Positions 1-5,432 of a stretch of DNA of 7,401 nt are shown here, piece by piece. Source of the DNA: Chitinophagales bacterium (lineage in GTDB: Bacteria; Bacteroidota; Bacteroidia; Chitinophagales; UBA2359). The DNA is taken from contig JAHDDN010000264.1 of assembly GCA_020629335.1 (NCBI GenBank), positions 1-7,401 of the forward strand, given 5' to 3'. Below the pieces are notes generated by a model that had not been told where the DNA came from, did no database searches, and saw nothing but the letters and a program-made list of their open reading frames with translations. The stretch's first letter is position 1. Each line of letters begins with the position of its first letter. The position numbers and the translations under genes were made by a program.

Positions 1-20
1 CAGGTATTTAAATGTCATTT

Positions 21-627
21 TCAGATATTAATGCTGTCCTGTCTAATAAATTCTAAACCAATTTTATCTTTTAATATTCTTTTTTGCACAGTTTCATTCT
101 GGTGATATGCTCGTTGAAATGATGGATTGCATAATATCGGTTTGACAATATGGGAAGAAAGGTTCGGATGATGTTCTTTGAAACTTAATATAGTTTCTTC
201 AAACTTTTCTCTTGCGTCTTTAAGCCAACCACTACGAGGTCGATTTTTTATTTCTATAAAAAGAATAGAATTACCATATTCAATAAATCCTTCACATCGT
301 TTTAATTGGATCAGTTCCAATATTATCTGATGAAAACTGAGCAGAATCTCTTGCAGCATCGTTTAATTTATAAGTGCCAGTTCTAAATATGGGAACGCAC
401 CAATCCACTGCTTTGAAAGTTACTTCTGTATTGGAATTGTTAACGACAATAAAATCAGTTGTTGGGTCAGGATTTATAGTATTTATTTTTGCTGGCAAGC
501 TATTAGCTCCATCAATATCACTTATACCAAAAGTATTATTAGGTATTCTTTGTAAGCATTGAGTTGGCTCGGTTTCGCAATTAACTTGAGGCTTATTGCA
601 CGGTGTTGCATAAAAATCTACTGGCAT
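21..627 (-). pseudogene. PD-(D/E)xK nuclease-like partner of the ATPase, split by a frameshift
   Basis: Two overlapping minus-strand frames join into one 201-residue protein if a single base is skipped. The first runs from the ATG at 627 to a TGA at 292-294 (111 residues, from MPVDFYATPCNK). The second is open down to the TGA at 21-23. Total length is 3x202+1 bases, so one extra base explains the break. Joined at the lysine of DPIK (residue 109), the protein reads on as RCEGFIEYGN and then FIEIKNR. E112 followed by E125-x-K127 on predicted adjacent strands resembles the PD-(D/E)xK nuclease core; this is motif recognition, not proof. Unshifted translation stops at residue 111 and loses every predicted catalytic residue. 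The start codon overlaps the ATPase stop by 10 bp, which suggests translational coupling. The downstream frame has its own ATG at 357-359, but starting there would lack the N-terminal half. The break may be a real null mutation, a sequencing error or, less likely, programmed frameshifting. Confidence 0.7.
300..303 (-). other. Probable +1 frameshift site (A4 run)
   Basis: On the minus strand the upstream frame reads ATT AAA ACG ATG TGA, while the downstream frame reads TTA AAA CGA TGT GAA. Removing one A from the four-A run restores a continuous reading frame through the predicted nuclease core. A lysine tRNA on AAA could re-pair perfectly with AAA after a +1 slip, but the run is short and there is no prfB-like stimulatory context, so a mutation or an assembly error is the simpler reading. 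Confidence 0.6.
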
Positions 628-1856
628 AAATCTTCAATATCTAATAGTTTAGAAAAATCAGCATTTGCATCTGCCAATCCATTATTAAGCGCATTTTCAT
701 CTGAAGGCAATCCTTTATAGTTTCCCAACTTTATAATTTCTCCATTAATTTCATTTAATTGATAAACCACAAGTTCATTTCCATCAACTACAGATGCCAA
801 AGGTACGATTTCACTTAATTTAGATTTTAAATCATCGGTATTGGCTTTTTGTTTTAATCTATTAGCTTCTACACATAAAGTTAAATATACTAACAGATAT
901 GGACTATGAGTTGTCATGATCAATTTATTTCCCTCTTTTTTGTTGTTAAATTCAAGAAGGCTATATAACATTTGTTTCTGCGATGTCGGAAATAAATTCT
1001 GTTCTGGTTCTTCAACAATATTCACAAAGTGTCTACAGATATACCTTTCATTAATTTCCTTTTCCCTCGCTCTCAAGTTTTCTTCATCAAGTTCTAAGGA
1101 GTTCAACTTTTTCAATTCATTATTTCTGCGAACAGTTTGGTCTGTACTTAATGATCCCACTAATTTTTTTTCGCTTTGCTCAACAAAATTAATAAGGTGC
1201 TTTGTTATCCAGTATAATGGAACAAAAGAATGAAAACCACTTGAAGCATGAGAAAGTTTAAGCCGTTCACCACCAAACTCTAAATAGTTTTCATCATCTT
1301 TAGGATCGTAAACTATTTTGGTATTATTTATTGGTAGTTCAAATGCTTTACCTTTATTCGCCAATTGTGCATTTCGGAATTCGACAGAATAATTCTTTAG
1401 ACTACCCACTACCAGGTCGGACACCTTATTAATATTTTCAATTGAACTCAAAAAATTTCGTTCAGAAGGAACATACATTATTTTAGGTAATTCAATCCTA
1501 TTTCCTTTCAATTCTGTAGCCTCAATTATTCTCTTATTTGAATTAGCTTCGTTTTTTAATTTTAATAGAAAATTAGTTCCTTCATATTCAATTTCGGTAT
1601 TGGTATGCAGATAATTCTCAAGACGGTGAAATTCAAATAATTCAACAAATTTTTGATAAGAAACAGGAGCTTTCATATCACCTCGAATCAATGCTTTTTC
1701 CAACCACATAAATGTTGAAATAACCTTTGCCACAGTACTCTTTCCCGAACCTTGATTACCAATAAAAACAGTAACTTTTTTGATATCGATCCAGCCATCA
1801 TTTTCTTGACAGCCTTCTTTGATAGGACCAATATTTTTTATTCTTATTTTACTCAT
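618..1856 (-). CDS. ABC/AAA-type ATPase of SMC/RecF/OLD-like fold (candidate defence ATPase)
   Basis: A predicted cytosolic ATPase of 412 residues with a complete set of ABC-class motifs. The Walker A is GNQGSGKST (residues 33-41), after an N-terminal strand typical of AAA_15/AAA_21-like proteins (MSKIRIKNIGPIK). A conserved-looking YVPSERNFLSSI follows at 128-139. The ABC signature-like segment is SHASSGFHS (202-210), the Walker B is VNIVEEPEQNLFP (278-290) with E282/E283, and the switch histidine lies in MTTHSPY (314-320, H317). A charged stretch near 225-270 may be a short coiled-coil insertion. No nuclease or TOPRIM domain is fused. The ATG at 1856 has AGGAG directly against it, an unusually short spacing, and overlaps the stop of the small upstream ORF as ATGAGTAA; the stop overlaps the start of the nuclease-like gene. 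In PARIS, Septu and similar systems such an ATPase senses infection and controls a toxic partner. That role here is inferred from architecture only. Confidence 0.9.
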   Translation of the reverse strand: MSKIRIKNIGPIKEGCQENDGWIDIKKVTVFIGNQGSGKSTVAKVISTFMWLEKALIRGDMKAPVSYQKFVELFEFHRLENYLHTNTEIEYEGTNFLLKLKNEANSNKRIIEATELKGNRIELPKIMYVPSERNFLSSIENINKVSDLVVGSLKNYSVEFRNAQLANKGKAFELPINNTKIVYDPKDDENYLEFGGERLKLSHASSGFHSFVPLYWITKHLINFVEQSEKKLVGSLSTDQTVRRNNELKKLNSLELDEENLRAREKEINERYICRHFVNIVEEPEQNLFPTSQKQMLYSLLEFNNKKEGNKLIMTTHSPYLLVYLTLCVEANRLKQKANTDDLKSKLSEIVPLASVVDGNELVVYQLNEINGEIIKLGNYKGLPSDENALNNGLADANADFSKLLDIEDLCQ

Positions 1857-1977
1857 CTCCTAAAATCTTATTTTGCAAACTTAGTCCATTTTTTTTATAA
1901 GCCGTCAAGCCATACAACACTTTTTGCATTTCAATATGTATAAATCCATCTTTTTGAGTTGCTTGCAACTTTTTCAA
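1849..1977 (-). CDS. Small 42-residue ORF upstream of and overlapping the ATPase gene
   Basis: This ORF begins at a TTG (1975-1977) and encodes 42 residues, starting MKKLQATQKD and ending NKILGDE. It is preceded five bases upstream by AAGGAGGTG, a near-perfect Shine-Dalgarno match, which is striking because Bacteroidota genes often lack one. Its stop TAA overlaps the ATPase start in ATGAGTAA, so ribosomes finishing here could re-initiate on the ATPase. An in-frame TGA lies directly before the TTG, so no longer form exists unless that stop is read through; an ATG four codons before the stop is in the same frame. An internal ATG (codon 17) lacks a ribosome site. The product has no recognised domain. 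It may be a leader peptide controlling the operon, a small system component, or a gene remnant. Confidence 0.5.
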   Translation of the reverse strand: MKKLQATQKDGFIHIEMQKVLYGLTAYKKNGLSLQNKILGDE

Positions 1978-1980
1978 TCA

Positions 1981-1989
1981 CACCTCCTT
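1981..1989 (-). promoter_or_regulatory. Strong Shine-Dalgarno sequence
   Basis: AAGGAGGTG on the minus strand matches the 16S anti-Shine-Dalgarno core without a mismatch and stands five bases before the TTG at 1977. It decides the start of the 42-residue ORF, since no other start codon in a useful frame follows at normal spacing. Confidence 0.6.
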
Positions 1990-1998
1990 CATTCAGGC

Positions 1999-2008
1999 CC
2001 TTTAAAGG
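1999..2008. promoter_or_regulatory. 10-bp palindrome at the predicted transcription start
   Basis: CCTTTAAAGG is a perfect palindrome beginning two bases downstream of the -7 box and spanning the predicted start of transcription. A repressor bound here would block initiation, so it is a possible operator. Palindromes of this length also occur by chance in AT-rich DNA. Confidence 0.25.
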
Positions 2009-2009
2009 T

Positions 2010-2017
2010 CAAATATA
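2010..2017 (-). promoter_or_regulatory. Bacteroidota -7 box of the ATPase operon
   Basis: The minus strand reads TATATTTG here, an exact match to the Bacteroidota -7 consensus TAnnTTTG. Transcription would start near 2003-2005, about 15-20 bases before the Shine-Dalgarno at 1989, which gives a compact leader. No clear TTG -33 box is visible at the usual 17-23 base spacing, so this may be a weak or activator-dependent promoter. The rest of the gene-poor stretch 1978-2281 holds two palindromes and one doubtful short ORF, listed separately. Confidence 0.45.
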
Positions 2018-2115
2018 GTAAATACCACTTTATTAGTTGCCCTAAATAGGTGTTTTTCGTTATCAAATTGACGTTTTCATATTCAAAGAAGCGTTTTAAA
2101 TGATAAAAGCAGTTT

Positions 2116-2136
2116 TATTGATAGAGTCTATCAATA
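2116..2136. repeat. Near-perfect inverted repeat with 10-bp arms
   Basis: The core TTGATAGAGTCTATCAA extends two more pairs on each side, giving 10-bp arms around a single central G. No T-run follows on either strand, so it does not look like an intrinsic terminator. It lies about 100 bp upstream of the ATPase-operon -7 box and about 150 bp after the 157-residue gene. A binding site for a dimeric regulator or a weak processing hairpin are both possible. Confidence 0.5.
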
Positions 2137-2265
2137 TTGCTTATAATGATTTTGTGTAGTCTCAAAACCCATGCTATTAACAATAGCTTGTAGAAGATGA
2201 TTAATAACAGGAAAGCGCATGAAACAAGCTAATGTTCCATAAGCCAAATTGACATGCAAAGCCAT
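2131..2265 (-). CDS. Doubtful 44-residue ORF
   Basis: An ATG 16 bases after the stop of the 157-residue gene opens a 44-codon frame (MALHVNLAYGTLACFMRFPV, then a mixed hydrophobic stretch) that ends inside the inverted repeat at 2116-2136. There is no Shine-Dalgarno sequence and I recognise no family. It could be a small membrane-associated protein read with the upstream gene, the tail of a decayed gene, or chance. Confidence 0.2.
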   Translation of the reverse strand: MALHVNLAYGTLACFMRFPVINHLLQAIVNSMGFETTQNHYKQY

Positions 2266-2281
2266 TGTTTTGGATTTAATT

Positions 2282-2755
2282 TTATTGCAAATCTTCTAAT
2301 TCCATTCCATAGTCGTACTGTAGGTCTTCGTGTAATGCTGCTATTTTTTTTCCTACGGCTGCTTTCTCTCTGAGATAAATATTTTTCAATACAAAGACTT
2401 GATTTATGGACGGTTGTAATTTAGTCATTTTATGGCAGAAGTAAAGTAATAACTCTACTTCCGTTTCTTTATTTTTGGAATAGCGTATATACTTTTTAAC
2501 TTCTTTGAGAATCTTCCTAACGCTCTTTTTCATGAAGTAATAACTCTTCGTATTGACATTCTCAAATTGATCGTCTATATGTAATTTGACATTCTCAATG
2601 AAGGTTATTTCTTCTTGGGCATCATAGAGTAGATAGGTTAAAAGTTCTTTATTTTCCTTTTTGAACTTTGATAATTTCAAGCAAATTTCTATCAGCTCTT
2701 TCTCTGTTCTTGTACTCAATTCTGCTTTTATTTCTTTGACGCTTGCTGCTTTCAT
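2282..2755 (-). CDS. Uncharacterised 157-residue charged helical protein
   Basis: A cytosolic protein of 157 residues without a signal peptide or membrane segment, rich in Lys and Glu and predicted to be almost wholly helical. Notable stretches are LSKFKKENKELLTYLLYDA (residues 28-46), the aromatic KSYYFMKKSVRKILKEVKKY (69-88), and a C-terminal KKIAALHEDLQYDYGMELED. From memory, similar proteins occur singly in many Bacteroidota genomes as conserved hypotheticals; I know no function. The ATG at 2755 is the natural start because the frame opens just downstream of the GC-rich repeat, and an A-rich leader without a Shine-Dalgarno fits Bacteroidota initiation. It is in the same direction as the 790-residue phosphatase gene but is separated from it by the 220-nt element, so read-through from there is uncertain. 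Confidence 0.8.
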   Translation of the reverse strand: MKAASVKEIKAELSTRTEKELIEICLKLSKFKKENKELLTYLLYDAQEEITFIENVKLHIDDQFENVNTKSYYFMKKSVRKILKEVKKYIRYSKNKETEVELLLYFCHKMTKLQPSINQVFVLKNIYLREKAAVGKKIAALHEDLQYDYGMELEDLQ

Positions 2756-2768
2756 TATTTGATTTTTT

Positions 2769-2988
2769 GCGTGAGGGATGGTAGCGGTATGTGGCGTATA
2801 TGATGCGACTTACGGCGCTTAGTGATGCGCAAGGCTGGCCCGAAGGGCAGACAAGCAGCACTTAGCAGAGTAGAAGCATCATAGCCACATAAGAGCGGAC
2901 AGCCCGACCTTTTCTTATTTTTCATCGGAGGGCCGACACATAGGTACGGCCTCTACGGGCCGATGAAAAATAAGAAAAGGGCACGCCC
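2769..2988 (-). repeat. Modular structured intergenic repeat element
   Basis: Read on the minus strand, the element has three GC-rich blocks: GGGCGTGCCC (2979-2988), TCGGGCTGTCCGCTC (2893-2907) and CCGCTACCATCCCTCACGC (2769-2787). Between the first and second lies a perfect 21-bp inverted repeat (2908-2928 with 2960-2980) enclosing a GGCCG/CGGCC hairpin (2931-2935 with 2947-2951). Between the second and third lies an imperfect stem pairing ATGTGGC and TGATGC (2789-2806) with GCATCA and GCCACAT (2876-2890), enclosing a GCCC-GAA-GGGC hairpin (2838-2848). It begins 6 bases after the phosphatase stop and ends 13 bases before the next start, and is clearly richer in GC than its flanks. From memory, similar block patterns recur next to stop codons across Bacteroidota genomes; I know no established name or function. 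It may act as RNA structure at a 3' end or as a mobile palindromic unit. Confidence 0.65.
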
Positions 2989-2994
2989 ATAATA

Positions 2995-5367
2995 TTAATT
3001 TACGACAAATTTTCCTTTGCCGATTACTTGGTTTTTATTTTTTAGCCAAAATAAATAAGTACCTGTACTTAGGCTTCCTTTTTGTAAGATGATACGATTA
3101 TATTCATATTGAATAGGGCAATCGACCTTATCTCCAACGCTATTGGTGATGTATAATTTCAGATGATCGGTATCCATATATGGGATTTCAATTTCTGATT
3201 GATTCGTCATCGGATTTGGGACTAATTTCAAAGATAGTTGATTGGCACTTGGGGAACTAATATAGTCGGTAAAAGCATCACATTCTGGTGTTTCCACACC
3301 TAATACTAAATGTAAATCATCAAAATAAGAATCATTATCGGTACCTGCATTTCTCGTCCCTTTAAGATGCATTTGAATGGCTCTGGTCAATGATGGAATT
3401 GAGACCCATTCACTTACTTGAGTCCATGTATTATTGAGACTTGATAAGGTATTAGAATTGCCCAATACATTTCCATCTGTATCCAAAAATTCTATTTTAA
3501 TTTCAGGTAGATCTGAACCGCTATAATTAGATAAATAGCCTCCAAAATTAGCTGAATAAATGCCTTGATCAATATCATCTGCATAATCAGAGACGTCCAC
3601 TTCTTGAAAAGCACGCCCTACTTCACTATGCTCACATATTCCGCCTACTGCAAAATACTGACTGCCTGTATGAGGTGAGATTCCATCACATTCGCCATCT
3701 GTCACGATCTCTGCTACTCCTTCTAATATTTGCCAAGGATCTAAGCTATTTTCTTCCGCTCCATTATTGAGCAATAAATTAGGCGTATTATTAGACGCTA
3801 AAGTGCTAAAAGCTGCTGGTTCAGACCATGCACTCCAATTAAATGAGCGATCTCTATAACGCACTCGCCACCAATAATTAGTATTTTCATTTAAGCCCAT
3901 CACTTTTTCATCGGTCAAGACATCATCCGCTTGGGTATCCTCATTATTATACCAATTCTGATAATGATGCCAACGTTCTATCTGAGGCTCATCAAAGCCA
4001 TTCGCATCTGTCGCCACTTGCCAATGACTTTGTCCGTGTAATCTCTCTGCATCGGGGGCTGTATAATCGCTGGCGCTTAGCAGCACACACTCAGGCATCA
4101 CTTCCTCATTGATGGGGAATACAGGCGTAGGTGTATTGACTATTTTATCATTTTTGTGGAGGACTAAACTATCTCGCACTTCATTATCTCTTGGGGAATT
4201 AAGGTTTCCACGACTAATTCTTTTGATAACTAACTTCGGATCTTCATCCGCTGTTACTGATACAGACACAAATCCATATTCATCCTGAGAAACACTAAAC
4301 TCATCATAATCCATATTCGGAAATTCTCCCCAATAATCCACTGAACCGCCTGCTGAGGCTGCATTAATCCAAAGGTGCTTATGATCCCTTGAATCGCCTC
4401 TTGAATAGCCATGCGTATGACCGAAGAAATGAATACTTGGCTTGCCACAATCTGTACTGAATTGCTCCAATTGAGCAATGACTTCCCCTGTATAATCAGA
4501 CTCTCCAGGCGTCCATAATTCAGATTTGTGAGGATGGTGTAATTCTGCAAATACGAAGTCAATGGAATCCGACTCACAAGTATTGTCTAGTACCTCTGCT
4601 AACCAATCTAATTGGGTTTGGTTGCTAAATGGATCATTCGAATCTAAGCCTATAATTCGCACATTCCCATAGTCTTTATGCCACCAATGTTCTTCATATC
4701 CTTCACTCCCATTTTCAGGTAATTTGAAGTATTGAAAATAGTAAGTCGAGTTATATTCATGATTACCTAGGACTGGATAAACAGGCACATAGGGCAATAA
4801 TTCTTGAGCAGGTTCAAAAAAATCATTCTCCCATTGACCATAATTTGTTCCAGTTACCACTAAATCACCTGGGATTAGCAACATGGCTAAATGTTCATGG
4901 ATATCTTCTCCATATTCCTCCTCTAAAAAATCAATCACCCCCTCCTCTATCACTTCCTGAAATTTGTTTGGATTTTGCCAATCTCGCTGCATATCACTCA
5001 TCGCTATGATATGAAAATCTTCATGATCTGCTGAATGAGGGGGCGTTTTAAAGGAGTAAGTTTCTGAGAAAGCGGTACCCGTTTTCACCCGGTAATAATA
5101 GGTGGTAAAAGCATTGAGATTGTCTAAACCTACTTCATGTATAAATGCTCCTCCTGAAGAAGCATTGGAATCCCCCATTGATAAATTTCCAAAATCTGGT
5201 GTCAATCCCCACTCTACTGTTGCTTCCTCTCCTGAGGTCGTTTCCCACATGATATAAATGGAATGTGGGCTAGCATCTTGTAAATAAGGCTGCACCTTGA
5301 TTGTCTGTGCGTGAGCATAATTTCCCAAGCAAATGACAATTAGTAGCAATAATAGTGGCTTTTTCAT
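2995..5367 (-). CDS. T9SS-secreted metallophosphatase (purple acid phosphatase-like), multidomain
   Basis: A 790-residue exported enzyme predicted to hydrolyse phosphate esters. A Sec signal peptide (about residues 1-20, cleaved after AHA) is followed by a purple-acid-phosphatase-type Fn3 domain (22-110). The calcineurin-like metallophosphatase core (about 117-385) carries SDMQ (D125), PGDLV (D168), GNHE (N202, H203), LHHPH (H277/H278) and GHTH (H317, H319). The motif I histidine of many metallophosphoesterases is a glutamine here (D125-M-Q127), so metal-site details may differ. A second Fn3-like region (about 413-525, YWWRVRYRD) and a jelly-roll or carbohydrate-binding-like domain (about 528-690, with NLLLNNGAEE and YFDDLHLVLG) follow. 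The last 80 residues are a T9SS type A sorting domain (LVPNPM at 715-720, STGTYLFWL at 767-775), implying passage through the outer membrane and release or surface attachment. It diverges from the lipoprotein phosphatase gene over a 65-bp gap. Substrate unknown. Confidence 0.9.
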   Translation of the reverse strand: MKKPLLLLLIVICLGNYAHAQTIKVQPYLQDASPHSIYIMWETTSGEEATVEWGLTPDFGNLSMGDSNASSGGAFIHEVGLDNLNAFTTYYYRVKTGTAFSETYSFKTPPHSADHEDFHIIAMSDMQRDWQNPNKFQEVIEEGVIDFLEEEYGEDIHEHLAMLLIPGDLVVTGTNYGQWENDFFEPAQELLPYVPVYPVLGNHEYNSTYYFQYFKLPENGSEGYEEHWWHKDYGNVRIIGLDSNDPFSNQTQLDWLAEVLDNTCESDSIDFVFAELHHPHKSELWTPGESDYTGEVIAQLEQFSTDCGKPSIHFFGHTHGYSRGDSRDHKHLWINAASAGGSVDYWGEFPNMDYDEFSVSQDEYGFVSVSVTADEDPKLVIKRISRGNLNSPRDNEVRDSLVLHKNDKIVNTPTPVFPINEEVMPECVLLSASDYTAPDAERLHGQSHWQVATDANGFDEPQIERWHHYQNWYNNEDTQADDVLTDEKVMGLNENTNYWWRVRYRDRSFNWSAWSEPAAFSTLASNNTPNLLLNNGAEENSLDPWQILEGVAEIVTDGECDGISPHTGSQYFAVGGICEHSEVGRAFQEVDVSDYADDIDQGIYSANFGGYLSNYSGSDLPEIKIEFLDTDGNVLGNSNTLSSLNNTWTQVSEWVSIPSLTRAIQMHLKGTRNAGTDNDSYFDDLHLVLGVETPECDAFTDYISSPSANQLSLKLVPNPMTNQSEIEIPYMDTDHLKLYITNSVGDKVDCPIQYEYNRIILQKGSLSTGTYLFWLKNKNQVIGKGKFVVN

Positions 5368-5432
5368 ATTCGTTGATTGATTTTTGGAATATCCATTGCG
5401 AATATAAGCATTCTATTCCTTAATTTTAAGGC
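5368..5432. promoter_or_regulatory. Shared divergent promoter region of two exported phosphatases
   Basis: All regulatory DNA upstream of both genes must sit in these 65 bp or inside the opposite gene. The minus strand has TATATTCG (5399-5406), one mismatch from TAnnTTTG and suitably placed for the 790-residue gene. No convincing box was found for the plus-strand gene. CCTTAA-TT-TTAAGG (5418-5431), a short inverted repeat, ends one base before the plus-strand ATG and could affect its translation or bind a regulator. Confidence 0.35.

Noticed and set aside
300..303. Programmed ribosomal frameshift producing the full nuclease
   Set aside because: The A4 run allows re-pairing after a +1 slip, but there is no rare-codon or stop-codon pause in the slip position, no internal Shine-Dalgarno stimulator and no evident downstream structure. 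It is kept only as a minor alternative.
21..359. The 112-residue frame as an independent gene starting at 357-359
   Set aside because: Its first 20 residues overlap the upstream frame and look unrelated to a nuclease fold, while joining the frames at the A4 run gives a coherent protein. It is treated as the 3' part of one broken gene.
374..562. Plus-strand ORF opposite the nuclease-like gene (also 916-1233 and 1752-1943)
   Set aside because: All lie antisense to well-supported genes, have skewed hydrophobic or Ser/Phe-rich composition and lack initiation signals.
1957..1970. AGTTGCTTGCAACT followed by T5 on the plus strand as a terminator
   Set aside because: There is no plus-strand gene upstream that would need it, the stem is only 5-6 bp, and the sequence lies inside the small minus-strand ORF.
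2131..2265. Transposase remnant downstream of the 157-residue gene
   Set aside because: The 44-residue translation shows no DDE, HUH or serine-recombinase motif, and no terminal inverted repeats or target duplications are visible around it.
2649..2861. 70-residue minus-strand ORF starting inside the repeat element
   Set aside because: It runs through the structured repeat and then overlaps the 157-residue gene in another frame with a low-complexity basic sequence; it is a shadow frame.
2908..2980. 21-bp inverted repeat as a simple intrinsic terminator
   Set aside because: No T-run follows the stem in the direction of transcription of the phosphatase gene, the T-rich part lies inside the stem, and it is one module of a larger element.
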